From contig DF970690.1 of NCBI GenBank assembly GCA_001270045.2, positions 94,265-158,264 of the forward strand: DNA of 64,000 bases, read 5' to 3'. Position 1 is the first letter of the stretch; every line of letters starts with the position of its first letter. The notes beneath the pieces are model-generated. The model searched no databases, was not told the DNA's origin, and saw only the letters and a program-made list of their open reading frames with translations. Below are positions 34,854-43,935 of this stretch, piece after piece. The DNA is from Bacteroidales bacterium 6E (GTDB taxonomy: Bacteria > Bacteroidota > Bacteroidia > Bacteroidales > Prolixibacteraceae). A program made the position numbers and the translations under genes.

Positions 34854-35870
34854 ATGAAAGGCATTAAAATCCCTGTTTTTTTAATAATGGCCGCTTTTGC
34901 CCTTTCCTGCTCCACACCAGTATATGATACTGTTGTGACCGTCAACGGCGAAGTCAGGGCTGATAAACTGGGGGCTACCCTTGCCCATGAACATGTGCTG
35001 GTCGATTTTATCGGTGCGGAACAGGCTGATCCGGTCAGGCACAACAGAGACTCTGCATTCGCCATTATCCTTCCTCATATTGAAAAGGTAAGGGATCACG
35101 GCATCAAAACATTTGTCGACTGCACACCCCGATTTTTGGGAAGAGATCCGCTACTACTGAAAATGCTGGCTGATGCCACAGAGATGCACTTTATAACCAA
35201 CACAGGTTTTTATGGTGCCGGCAACAACAAGTACATTCCGGAACACGTGCTGAATATGCCGGCCGATGCCATTGCGGCCTTCTGGATAGCCGAGTTCAAA
35301 CAAGGTATTGATGGAACAGGTATACGACCCGGTTTCATAAAGATTGCCGTTGAGGGTGAGACACTCTCAGACTTCCACAAAACATTGGTCAAGGCAGCTG
35401 CTCTAGCCCACAAAGCAACAGGACTCCCCATCATGTCTCATACCGGCAAGGCGGCACTTGCCGAAGAGCAAATTGAAATACTTGAATCAGAAGGCGTTAA
35501 GGCAGAAGCATTCATCTGGACACATGCCCATTTGGAAAAGGATATGACAAAGCATGTGGAAATTGCAAAAAGAGGGGCATGGGTTTCACTTGACGGATTC
35601 AGGGGGAAACCTGAGGAAACAGCTGAATTGACTGAGATGGTTTTAAATATGAAAATAAATAATTGTGCCGTCAAACTTCTGCTTTCCCAGGATGCCGGAT
35701 GGTATGATCCCGAAATTCCTGATGGAAGCAATTACGAGGAGCACACGTTAATTTTCGATTATCTCATTCCCGAACTGAACGCCGCTGGAATCACTGACGC
35801 TGACCTAAACCGTTTTTTAAATAAAAATCCGGGGAAAGCATTTACCGTGAAAACCAGGCTCAAGGAGTAA
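34854..35870 (+). CDS. Phosphotriesterase-family lipoprotein
   Basis: The 338-residue protein has a lipoprotein signal (PVFLIMAAFALSC, Cys19), then an amidohydrolase barrel of the PTE/PHP family. The residues that hold the two metals in phosphotriesterase are all in place: His45 and His47 (LAHEHVLV), Lys163 as the probable carbamylated lysine (GFIKIAVEG), His196 (IMSHTG), His224 (WTHAH) and Asp280 (LLSQDAGW). Many family members are lactonases or esterases, so the substrate is open. Export to the envelope is less usual for the family. It stands alone between a terminator and the pnt operon. Confidence 0.88.
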   Translation: MKGIKIPVFLIMAAFALSCSTPVYDTVVTVNGEVRADKLGATLAHEHVLVDFIGAEQADPVRHNRDSAFAIILPHIEKVRDHGIKTFVDCTPRFLGRDPLLLKMLADATEMHFITNTGFYGAGNNKYIPEHVLNMPADAIAAFWIAEFKQGIDGTGIRPGFIKIAVEGETLSDFHKTLVKAAALAHKATGLPIMSHTGKAALAEEQIEILESEGVKAEAFIWTHAHLEKDMTKHVEIAKRGAWVSLDGFRGKPEETAELTEMVLNMKINNCAVKLLLSQDAGWYDPEIPDGSNYEEHTLIFDYLIPELNAAGITDADLNRFLNKNPGKAFTVKTRLKE

Positions 35871-35910
35871 AAAAAACAACAGCCCATCCGGCCATTGCCA
35901 AATCATTTGT

Positions 35911-35918
35911 TAGTTTTG
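35911..35918 (+). promoter_or_regulatory. -7 box of the pnt operon
   Basis: TAGTTTTG fits TAnnTTTG, 24 nt before the ATG at 35943; the -33 element is weak. Confidence 0.45.
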
Positions 35919-35942
35919 TCAAAATTAAAAAACAAACAAACT

Positions 35943-37076
35943 ATGATTCTTGGGCTTTTAAAAGAAAAAGGCGATGAAACCAGGGTTGCTCTTCTTCCGG
36001 AAAATGTCAAGAACCTGACCAGCCAAAAGGTTGAGGTTCTGGTTGAAGAAGGTGCCGGATACAAAGCTTTTACTTCAGATGAAGATTTTAGGGATGCCGG
36101 GGCAAAAGTGGTTACGAGAGAGAAAATTTTCGAACAAGCAGACCTGCTTTTGCAGATTCAGCCCCCTGCTGATGAAGACATTGCCACGATACGACCTGAA
36201 CAGGTCTGGATAAGTGCCTTCAATCCCCTATGGGAAACCGGTATTGTAAAAAAATTCCTGGACAAGGGAACTACCACATTCAGTTTAGACTCCATTCCGC
36301 GTACCACCAGGGCGCAGGCCATGGACATATTATCCTCACAGGCTACAGTGGCTGGATACAATGCAGTATTGGAAGCAGCACTGCAGTTGCCAACCTTTTT
36401 CCCGATGTTCATGACAGCTGCAGGTACCATTCGGCCGGCGAATGTACTCATCCTCGGGGCTGGTGTAGCCGGTCTTCAGGCGATCGCGACAGCCCGGAAA
36501 CTTGGTGCACAGGTAGAAGCCTTTGATGTCAGGTCAGCCGTGCGCGAAGAAGTAAAAAGTTTGGGTGCCCGTTTTGTTGAAGTGGAAGGTGCCAAAGAAG
36601 ACAAAGCGGCCGGTGGCTATGCCGTTGAACAGACAGAAGATTTTAAAAGGAAACAGCAAGAGGCCATCAACAATCATGCAGCAAAGTCGAATGTTGTTAT
36701 TTGCACTGCTCAAATCCCGGGGAGGAAAGCACCTCTCCTTTTGCCAACCGTTGCTGTTGAAAGGATGAAACCAGGATCGGTCATTATTGACCTGGCAGCA
36801 TCAACCGGAGGCAACTGTGAGCTTACGAAAAACAACCAAACGATTGTCCATAAAGGAGTTACCATTATCGGTCAATCTAATTATCCTGCCAGGATGCCGT
36901 TGGATGCCAGCCGTATGTTTGGGAAAAATGTCATGAATTTCCTTGCCCTGTTGATCACCAAAGATGGTGGATTACATCTGAATTTTGAGGATGATATTGT
37001 CAAAGGAACCTGCATAACCCATCAGGGTCAGGTTTTCAATGAACGGGTAAAATCAGTTATTGACAATTTAAATTAG
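35943..37076 (+). CDS. pntAA: NAD(P) transhydrogenase subunit alpha 1 (NAD-binding)
   Basis: This is the soluble NAD(H)-binding domain I of the proton-translocating transhydrogenase. The ATG at 35943 gives 377 residues starting MILGLLKEKGDETRVALLPENV. The nucleotide fold is in ANVLILGAGVAGLQAIATARKLGA. The family sequence RSAVREEVKSLGARFVE follows. The enzyme is encoded by three genes here (pntAA-pntAB-pntB), as in many Bacteroidota, rather than two. Confidence 0.95.
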   Translation: MILGLLKEKGDETRVALLPENVKNLTSQKVEVLVEEGAGYKAFTSDEDFRDAGAKVVTREKIFEQADLLLQIQPPADEDIATIRPEQVWISAFNPLWETGIVKKFLDKGTTTFSLDSIPRTTRAQAMDILSSQATVAGYNAVLEAALQLPTFFPMFMTAAGTIRPANVLILGAGVAGLQAIATARKLGAQVEAFDVRSAVREEVKSLGARFVEVEGAKEDKAAGGYAVEQTEDFKRKQQEAINNHAAKSNVVICTAQIPGRKAPLLLPTVAVERMKPGSVIIDLAASTGGNCELTKNNQTIVHKGVTIIGQSNYPARMPLDASRMFGKNVMNFLALLITKDGGLHLNFEDDIVKGTCITHQGQVFNERVKSVIDNLN

Positions 37077-37081
37077 TAGCA

Positions 37082-37408
37082 ATGGAACATATACTACAAT
37101 ATTTTTTCGCCTATAAGGAAGCCATTTTCATCATTGCCCTTTCCATCTTCCTGGGCATTGAAGTGATTTCAAATGTACCTGCGGTTCTTCATACACCACT
37201 TATGTCGGGAGCGAATGCAATCTCAGGGGTCATCATCGTTGGAGGTATTATTTTGGTTGGCCATGCTGACCTAAGCAGAATTTCGGTTGACCTTATCCTT
37301 GGCATTCTTGCCCTTATATTCGGGACTTTGAATGTTGTTGGTGGATTTGCGGTAACTGACCGAATGCTTGAGATGTTTAAAAAGAAGAAAACTCAAAAAG
37401 CCAGCTGA
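37082..37408 (+). CDS. pntAB: NAD(P) transhydrogenase subunit alpha 2 (membrane)
   Basis: The 108-residue protein is the small membrane part of the alpha subunit, with about three helices. It carries the family motif FLGIEVISNVPAVLHTPLMSGANAISG. It lies five bases after pntAA and two bases before pntB, completing the three-subunit enzyme. Confidence 0.94.
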   Translation: MEHILQYFFAYKEAIFIIALSIFLGIEVISNVPAVLHTPLMSGANAISGVIIVGGIILVGHADLSRISVDLILGILALIFGTLNVVGGFAVTDRMLEMFKKKKTQKAS

Positions 37409-37410
37409 CC

Positions 37411-38850
37411 ATGAACCAGATTTTAGGAATATTTGACGGAGTGTCTGTTACAATTGGTGACAGCCTTCTGGAATTAAGTTATCTGATCTCGGCCCTTTTA
37501 TTCGTATATGGGCTTAAAAAACTATCTCATCCGGCCTCAGCACGGAACGGAAACATCTGGGCAGCAGCGGGCATGTTGCTTGCGATGGTGACTACAGCCC
37601 TGCTCCATAAAAATGATGCGGGCAATCCCATACCTCTTGCCAATCTCATTGTAATAATTTTGGCAATTTCGGTAGGATCCGCCGCAGGCTGGATCATTGC
37701 ACGCAGGGTAAAAATGACTGCCATGCCTCAATTGGTCTCCTTTTATAATGCCACGGGCGGATTGGCCTCGGCATTGGTTGGATTACTCGAATTCCCAAAA
37801 GCAATGGCAGGGAATTTCGGATCATTGCTGGTTACCGTGCTTGGACTTATCATTGGGGCAGTCGCTTTCTCTGGCAGTATGATAGCCTATGGAAAACTGG
37901 ATGGTAAAGTTGGCGACATTCGGGCAGGGTACATGAAGTATGTAAACATGTTCCTGATTGTTGTCACACTAGCCTTCGGTGCGTGGGTAACCTTTAATGG
38001 CGGGCAGCCTGCAGAGCAGATGTGGGCCATCTGGTTGCTGTTTGGTCTGGCGATTCTTTATGGAGTATTATTCGTAATGCCTATAGGCGGGGCTGACATG
38101 CCTGTTGTCATTTCGCTTCTGAATGCGCTGACAGGTATTGCTGCGGCCATGGCTGGATTTATTTATCACAACCAGGCCATGATCCTTGGAGGAATCCTTG
38201 TTGGTGCAGCCGGCATGATACTTACCATGTTGATGTGTAAGTCCATGAATCGTTCATTACTTAATGTAATCATTGGAGCTTTTGGTGGTGGCGGCGAAGC
38301 AGCTGATCGTGATATGGGCATCATGAAAGAGATTACTGTCAGCGATGCTGCGGTACTCCTTAATTATTCACAGAAAATTGTCATCATTCCAGGTTACGGC
38401 CTTGCAGTTGCCCAGGCCCAGCATATCGCACATGAGCTCGACACATTGCTAGAAAGCAGAGGCGTGGAGGTCAGGTATGCCATTCATCCCGTAGCCGGCC
38501 GAATGCCAGGCCATATGAATGTTTTGCTTGCCGAAGCTGATGTCCCTTATGAAAAACTGGTTGAAATGGACCATATAAATCCTGACATGCCGAATGTGGA
38601 TGTGGCGATTGTCATTGGTGCCAACGATGTGGTTAACCCTGCCGCATATGATGATCCTTCATCTCCCATTTATGGCATGCCCATTATCGATGCCCACCAT
38701 GCCAAAAACATCATTGTCATGAAAAGAGGTGCAGGCAAAGGATATGCCGGTATAGAAAACTTTCTGTTCTTCAATGACAAGACAAGGATGTTCTATGGTA
38801 ATGCAAAAGACTCACTCCAAAAGCTGGCGTCTGAGATCAAGAATATGTGA
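37411..38850 (+). CDS. pntB: NAD(P) transhydrogenase subunit beta
   Basis: The 479-residue protein has the membrane domain with about nine helices in its first ~290 residues and the NADP(H)-binding domain III at the C-terminus (VIIPGYGLAVAQAQH, RYAIHPVAGRMPGHMNVLLAEA, DVAIVIGANDVVNPAA, FFNDKTRMFYGNAK). The complex couples proton flow to NADPH formation from NADH. A terminator follows. Confidence 0.96.
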   Translation: MNQILGIFDGVSVTIGDSLLELSYLISALLFVYGLKKLSHPASARNGNIWAAAGMLLAMVTTALLHKNDAGNPIPLANLIVIILAISVGSAAGWIIARRVKMTAMPQLVSFYNATGGLASALVGLLEFPKAMAGNFGSLLVTVLGLIIGAVAFSGSMIAYGKLDGKVGDIRAGYMKYVNMFLIVVTLAFGAWVTFNGGQPAEQMWAIWLLFGLAILYGVLFVMPIGGADMPVVISLLNALTGIAAAMAGFIYHNQAMILGGILVGAAGMILTMLMCKSMNRSLLNVIIGAFGGGGEAADRDMGIMKEITVSDAAVLLNYSQKIVIIPGYGLAVAQAQHIAHELDTLLESRGVEVRYAIHPVAGRMPGHMNVLLAEADVPYEKLVEMDHINPDMPNVDVAIVIGANDVVNPAAYDDPSSPIYGMPIIDAHHAKNIIVMKRGAGKGYAGIENFLFFNDKTRMFYGNAKDSLQKLASEIKNM

Positions 38851-38873
38851 TTTCAATTAAACCTACCCTATAT

Positions 38874-38906
38874 AAAGGTCCGGAGAACAATTTCCGGGCC
38901 TTTTTT
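38874..38906 (+). terminator. Terminator of the pnt operon
   Basis: GGTCCGGA pairs with TCCGGGCC (one wobble), followed by TTTTTT. Confidence 0.88.
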
Positions 38907-38979
38907 GTATTTATTGGGAACATATAACAATTGAGAAAATAACGATTGAAGGCAAGATACAGGTTTCTTTCATCATACT

Positions 38980-40077
38980 GTGGCAATTCATTTCAAAGAT
39001 AATTTGCAAGAATTGCTAATTTTGCTTCAAATAAAAACGATAAGCCATTTGGAAAAGCAAATTATTCTGGAAGGCATTGACCCGCTCGAATTTTACGGTG
39101 TCAATAATGTCAAATTTAATCTGATAAAGAATTTCTTTCCCAAAATTAAAATTACTGCCAGGGGACACTCCATATATCTGCAAGGAGAAGAAAAAGAACT
39201 CGAAAACTTCGAAAAGAAATTTGGCTATATCCTGGACCACTATTACCAGTTCAACATACTTACCGAGGAGTTTATATCCCAGATCATGGTGAGTAATTTT
39301 GAAGGCGTTGCCGGTCCTGACGAAGAACCAGATATCCTTGTCTACAGCAATACAGGCAAGCCTATTCGGGCCCGGACCCCTAACCAGCGAATCCTCGTCG
39401 AAGAAAGCAGGGAGCATGACCTATTATTTGCCATTGGACCGGCAGGTACCGGAAAAACTTATACAGCCATAGCAATTGCAGTCAAGGCACTTAAGAACAG
39501 GGAAATAAAACGAATAATCCTGAGTCGTCCCGCAGTTGAGGCAGGTGAAAGACTAGGCTTTTTGCCTGGAGACCTTAAAGAAAAGATTGATCCTTATCTG
39601 CAACCATTGTATGATGCCCTTTTGGATATGATTCCTGCCAAAAAGCTGGAGGAATTTATCAAAGACGGAACTATACAGATTGCCCCATTGGCATTTATGC
39701 GAGGCCGGACCCTGAGCAATGCATTTGTCATCCTGGATGAAGCACAGAACACAACCATTAACCAGTTAAAAATGTTTCTCACAAGGATGGGGATGAATGC
39801 GAAGTTCGTCATCACCGGTGACGTTACACAGATTGACCTGCCTGACCACCAGCAATCTGGCCTTTTATTGGCTATGCGCCTCCTTAAGGACATTGAAGGG
39901 ATCAGCATGGTGAAATTCGACAACAGGGACATTGTAAGGCACAGACTGGTAAGAGATATAGTCAATGCATACGATCGTTATAGTGAGGAAAAGGAGAAAC
40001 AAAAGGAACGTCGTAAAGAAGAAAGAATAAGGCAAGCAGATAATAAAAACGAACAAACAAAAAATTCAGAAACATGA
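38980..40077 (+). CDS. PhoH-family ATPase
   Basis: The 365-residue protein uses a GTG start; no ATG lies upstream in frame. It has the PhoH N-terminal region ([19 protein letters not shown]) and the P-loop GPAGTGKT at residues 153-160, then [21 protein letters not shown], the Walker [13 protein letters not shown] and [10 protein letters not shown]. The C-terminus is a highly charged Lys/Glu/Arg tail. PhoH-like proteins (YbeZ relatives) are RNA-linked ATPases thought to act in ribosome maturation. Its stop overlaps the purC start by four bases (ATGA). Confidence 0.92.
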   Translation: MAIHFKDNLQELLILLQIKTISHLEKQIILEGIDPLEFYGVNNVKFNLIKNFFPKIKITARGHSIYLQGEEKELENFEKKFGYILDHYYQFNILTEEFISQIMVSNFEGVAGPDEEPDILVYSNTGKPIRARTPNQRILVEESREHDLLFAIGPAGTGKTYTAIAIAVKALKNREIKRIILSRPAVEAGERLGFLPGDLKEKIDPYLQPLYDALLDMIPAKKLEEFIKDGTIQIAPLAFMRGRTLSNAFVILDEAQNTTINQLKMFLTRMGMNAKFVITGDVTQIDLPDHQQSGLLLAMRLLKDIEGISMVKFDNRDIVRHRLVRDIVNAYDRYSEEKEKQKERRKEERIRQADNKNEQTKNSET

Positions 40078-41024
40078 CTTCACAAGCATTAACCAAAACT
40101 GATTTCAATTTTCCCGGCCAGAAAAGTGTATATCACGGAAAAGTACGGGATGTCTATAACATCGATGACGAATATCTGGTGATGATAGTGAGTGACAGGA
40201 TTTCAGCCTTCGACGTGGTTTTACCTAAAGGGATTCCATTCAAAGGGCAGGTTCTTAACCAAATCGCTGCCAAATTTCTGGATGCAACTTCCGACATCGT
40301 TCCCAATTGGAAAATTGCAACGCCCGATCCAAATGTCACTGTTGGACATTTTTGTGAGCCTTTTAAGGTTGAAATGGTCATTAGAGGCTATCTCACAGGG
40401 CATGCCTGGCGTGAATACAAATCAGGAAAAAGATCTTTGTGTGGTGTCCCATTACCAGAAGGCATGAAGGAAAACGAAAAATTTCCCGAGCCCATTCTCA
40501 CTCCCACCACCAAAGCGTCAGAGGGACATGACGAGGATATTTCGAGGGAGGAGATTATTCGGCAGGGATTGGTAAGCCGGGAAGATTACGAAATGCTTGA
40601 AGATTATACCCGCAGGGTTTTTGCCAGGGGAACCGAGATCGCAGCCAGCATGGGTTTGATACTGGTTGACACCAAATATGAATTCGGCAAAAAGGATGGA
40701 AAGATCTATCTGATTGACGAAATACATACACCTGATTCTTCTCGTTATTTCTATGCTGAAGGGTATGAGGAAAGACTGGCACGTGGAGAACAACAGAAAC
40801 AGCTCTCCAAAGAGTTTGTCCGCCAGTGGCTTATCCAAAACGGCTTTCAGGGTAAAGAAGGCCAGCAAGTTCCTTTCATGCCCGATGATTTTGTACAATC
40901 TGTAACGGAGCGCTATATAGAATTGTATGAAAACATCACAGGCGACCGGTTCGAAAAGTCGGATACCACCTCCCTGCTTCAGCGGATTGAGCAAAATGTA
41001 TTGGATTTCCTGCATAAAAAATAA
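40074..41024 (+). CDS. purC: SAICAR synthetase (phosphoribosylaminoimidazole-succinocarboxamide synthase)
   Basis: PurC joins aspartate to CAIR in purine synthesis. The 316-residue protein has the signature start ([33 protein letters not shown]), then [38 protein letters not shown] and the ATP-site motif LVDTKYEFG. The length is that of the longer, yeast-like PurC class. It overlaps phoH by four bases and is 17 bp before the TlpA-like gene. Confidence 0.96.
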   Translation: MTSQALTKTDFNFPGQKSVYHGKVRDVYNIDDEYLVMIVSDRISAFDVVLPKGIPFKGQVLNQIAAKFLDATSDIVPNWKIATPDPNVTVGHFCEPFKVEMVIRGYLTGHAWREYKSGKRSLCGVPLPEGMKENEKFPEPILTPTTKASEGHDEDISREEIIRQGLVSREDYEMLEDYTRRVFARGTEIAASMGLILVDTKYEFGKKDGKIYLIDEIHTPDSSRYFYAEGYEERLARGEQQKQLSKEFVRQWLIQNGFQGKEGQQVPFMPDDFVQSVTERYIELYENITGDRFEKSDTTSLLQRIEQNVLDFLHKK

Positions 41025-41041
41025 CTAGACTCAATAACAAC

Positions 41042-41551
41042 ATGAAATATTTTGCAACACTTTTCCTGATTGCCGCCATAGGATTACAGATGAGGGCACA
41101 GGACAGCTTCACACTGGCGAAAATAAATTCGACAGCTCCGGCATTCTCATTTGAGTCAAGCCCCGGCTCTTCCCAACAACTTTCAGATTTTAAGGGCAAA
41201 GTCGTGTTGATCACATTTTTCGCAACATGGTGTGGACCATGCAGGGCAGAGTTACCCCATGTTGAAAAGGATATCTACAAAAAGTATTCTGACAATCCCA
41301 ATTTCAAGCTCTTGATCTTTGGTCGGGAACACGATTGGGAAACGGTGAATAAGTTCAAAAAAGACCAGGGATTTACGATGCCTTTTTATCCAGATCCCGA
41401 GAGAAAGATTTTCTCATTATATGCAAGCCAGAATATCCCAAGAAATTTTGTTATTGACAAGAAGGGAAATATTGTATATGCATCAGTCGGCTTTAATGAG
41501 GAGGACTTTACAAAGTTGAAAGCTGAAATAGAAAAACAGTTGAAATTGTAA
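41042..41551 (+). CDS. TlpA-family thiol-disulfide oxidoreductase
   Basis: The 169-residue protein has a signal peptide (YFATLFLIAAIGLQMRAQ) and a thioredoxin fold with the redox pair Cys64 and Cys67 in FFATWCGPCRAELPH. The cis-proline region is IPRNFVIDKKGN. It is probably periplasmic and takes part in disulfide reduction or cytochrome maturation; the partner is unknown. It is the last gene after phoH-purC and is followed by a terminator. Confidence 0.9.
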   Translation: MKYFATLFLIAAIGLQMRAQDSFTLAKINSTAPAFSFESSPGSSQQLSDFKGKVVLITFFATWCGPCRAELPHVEKDIYKKYSDNPNFKLLIFGREHDWETVNKFKKDQGFTMPFYPDPERKIFSLYASQNIPRNFVIDKKGNIVYASVGFNEEDFTKLKAEIEKQLKL

Positions 41552-41585
41552 ATCCGATCGTATTTAAAAATTAATTTCACAATAA

Positions 41586-41622
41586 GGGGTCCGGTATTCA
41601 AAAATGTCGGGCTCCTTTTATT
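41586..41622 (+). terminator. Terminator after the TlpA-like gene
   Basis: GGGGTCCGG pairs with TCGGGCTCC using three wobble pairs, followed by a T-rich run. Confidence 0.75.
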
Positions 41623-41710
41623 TTGTGGGCAATTTTCATTAACTTGACACACAATAACAAGAGAAATATTTGAGGAACCATTTTGAGTATTCATTCAAAA
41701 ATCCAACCAT

Positions 41711-42484
41711 ATGATAACACCCACAATAGGATTCATCGGAGGTGGCAGAATCACAAGAATATTATTGCAGGCCTTTGCCAATAAAAAAATCAACCTTTTA
41801 AAAGCCACCGTATTCGATATCAACAGAGAGAATGTTGATCAATTGAAATCCCGTTTCCCGGATATCCATGAGGGAACTTTGGAAGAGACCGCTTCAAAAG
41901 AAATCGTAATACTAGCCTTACATCCCCCGGCAATTCCAGAAACACTCAAGCTTGCTTCGGGGTCACTGACGAGTGAGACCATTCTCGGGTCACTGGCGCC
42001 CAAGATCAGCAGTGCCCAAATCAGTCAACAGGTACCGCAAGTCAGGAAGCTGGTGAGAATGATACCCAATGCGACTTCCATCATCAATGAAGGTTATAAT
42101 CCTATCTGGTTTAGTGATGGATTCCCTTCAAACGAAAAAGAAACCATTCTTCAAATGATGGACTTTTTGGGCACAACCCTAGAGGTTGAGGAAAAGCAGC
42201 TTGAGGCATATGCCATTATTTCGGCAATGGCACCGACTTATTTCTGGTTCCAATGGAAAAAACTGACCGAACTGGGAGTAAGTTTCGGGATGTCTGAAAG
42301 ATTTGCACGGGAAGCGGTACTCCAATCCATGTACGGAGCACTTGAAACCTATTTCAATACAGGAATGTCACCATATGAAGTGATGGACCTAATTCCTGTT
42401 AAACCTATTGGTAATCACGAAAAGGAAATAGAAGCCATATATGAACAGAAACTGACTGAACTCTATCAAAAAATCAAGCCCTGA
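41711..42484 (+). CDS. ProC-like NAD(P)-binding oxidoreductase
   Basis: The 257-residue protein has a Rossmann motif (TIGFIGGGRITRILLQAF) and the pyrroline-5-carboxylate reductase pattern VRMIPNATSIINEG (usually R-x-MPN-x-P). The C-terminal half is helical like the ProC dimerisation domain. However, the conserved ProC ending (SPGGTT and what follows) is replaced by MDLIPVKPIGNHEKEIEAIY. It may therefore act on a substrate other than pyrroline-5-carboxylate. It is monocistronic, between terminators. Confidence 0.78.
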   Translation: MITPTIGFIGGGRITRILLQAFANKKINLLKATVFDINRENVDQLKSRFPDIHEGTLEETASKEIVILALHPPAIPETLKLASGSLTSETILGSLAPKISSAQISQQVPQVRKLVRMIPNATSIINEGYNPIWFSDGFPSNEKETILQMMDFLGTTLEVEEKQLEAYAIISAMAPTYFWFQWKKLTELGVSFGMSERFAREAVLQSMYGALETYFNTGMSPYEVMDLIPVKPIGNHEKEIEAIYEQKLTELYQKIKP

Positions 42485-42507
42485 CAGCATAAATCCATCG
42501 GATCTGA

Positions 42508-43863
42508 TCAACCAGGAAATGACTTGGCAGAGATAGACTTCAGATTTTTACGGAAGCGGATATTAAACAATATACCAGCCACTCCAAGGCCGACAAGATA
42601 TCCAATCCAAATTCCGGAAGGTCCAAGTTCAAGGGGAAATGCAAACACCCAGCTTGTAGGAATCCCAATGATTAAATAAGCGATAAATGCCAGAAACATT
42701 GGGACTTTGACATCTGCCAAACCTCTCAGGATACCAAGCATAACCACTTGTAATCCGTCGAATAACTGAAAGACAGCTGCGATAACCAGCAGTTTTGCAG
42801 CCAAATCGATAACCGCAGTATCTGCTGTAAACAGCTGAGGCAGCAAATAGCGAAGAACCACAAACATCAAGGCATTAAGTGTCATAAACGTCAGGACCAA
42901 ATGAGCTGCCGCATTGGCTGCATTTCTCATTCCACGGAAATCGCGGGCTCCCATCATATGACTTACCCTAATGGTACTGGCCGTCGAAATACCCAAAGAG
43001 ATCATGTATGTAAAAGAAGCGAGGCCTATGGCAACCTGATGGGCAGCAAGTTCAACCACTCCCAGCCAACCCATCATAACGGCACCAATACTGAATGACA
43101 ACATTTCCACGATAAGTTGGAACGCAATGGGCAAGCCAATCTTTAAAAGCCTCAGGATATCATTCCGTCTGATCTTCTGAACATGGGCTAAAATCAAGTA
43201 TTTGCGATAACGACTGTTTCGCATGACCATTAACACAAAAAACAGAGGCATGATTAACCTGGAAATGAAAGTACCGACCCCTGCCCCTTCCAGGCCTAAC
43301 TCGGGGAATCCCCATTTTCCGTAAATAAACAGATAGTTAAAAAAGACATTGACCGCATTGGAAGCCAGAGTTATAGTCATGGCCATCCTCGTATTGCCAA
43401 TCCCTTCAAAAAACTGTTTAAAGGTGAAAAAGGCGATAAATGGCGCCATGGAGGCACATAGCCACAGGTAATAAGGCTGGGCTTCCCTGGTCACCTCTGG
43501 AGTCTGTCCCAAATGAGGGAGCAGGAAATAGACGGCCAGCATGATTAGTGTCAGAAAAACGCTAGCAATCAAATATGTAAAAATTCCGTTCTTGAGCCAT
43601 TGTGTAGTTTGCCTGATCTCACCTTTACCATAGGTTTGTCCCGCCAATGGGGTAATCCCAAAAGTAATACCCATACCAAATATCATCCCGATCATAAAGA
43701 CATTATTGGCAAAAGAAGCTGCGGCCAATTCAAGAGTCCCTACCCTGCCAACCATCGCATTGTCAACGAGCGACACCGATACCTGGCCAAGTTGTGACAG
43801 TATGACCGGGAAAGCCAAGATCAGGTTTCTACGGTAATATGGAATATACTCTGAAAATTTCAT
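42508..43863 (-). CDS. MATE-family efflux transporter
   Basis: MATE proteins export cationic drugs or metabolites in exchange for sodium or protons. The ATG at 43863 gives 451 residues with about 12 helices in two homologous halves: QVSVSLVDNAMVGRVGTLELAAASFAN in the first and GAVMMGWLGVVELAAHQVAIGL in the second. A promoter box ends only 6 nt before this ATG, suggesting a leaderless or nearly leaderless message. The substrate is unknown. Confidence 0.93.
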   Translation of the reverse strand: MKFSEYIPYYRRNLILAFPVILSQLGQVSVSLVDNAMVGRVGTLELAAASFANNVFMIGMIFGMGITFGITPLAGQTYGKGEIRQTTQWLKNGIFTYLIASVFLTLIMLAVYFLLPHLGQTPEVTREAQPYYLWLCASMAPFIAFFTFKQFFEGIGNTRMAMTITLASNAVNVFFNYLFIYGKWGFPELGLEGAGVGTFISRLIMPLFFVLMVMRNSRYRKYLILAHVQKIRRNDILRLLKIGLPIAFQLIVEMLSFSIGAVMMGWLGVVELAAHQVAIGLASFTYMISLGISTASTIRVSHMMGARDFRGMRNAANAAAHLVLTFMTLNALMFVVLRYLLPQLFTADTAVIDLAAKLLVIAAVFQLFDGLQVVMLGILRGLADVKVPMFLAFIAYLIIGIPTSWVFAFPLELGPSGIWIGYLVGLGVAGILFNIRFRKNLKSISAKSFPG

Positions 43864-43869
43864 GGGGCA

Positions 43870-43877
43870 CAAAGATA
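43870..43877 (-). promoter_or_regulatory. -7 box immediately before the MATE gene
   Basis: Minus-strand TATCTTTG, with only TGCCCC between it and the ATG. A TTT lies 18 nt upstream in the -33 position. Confidence 0.6.
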
Positions 43878-43935
43878 GTAACCCATTGGATAATTAAAGA
43901 CTCTTGTCTTGAAGTCTTGACAAACATGGTTATCG

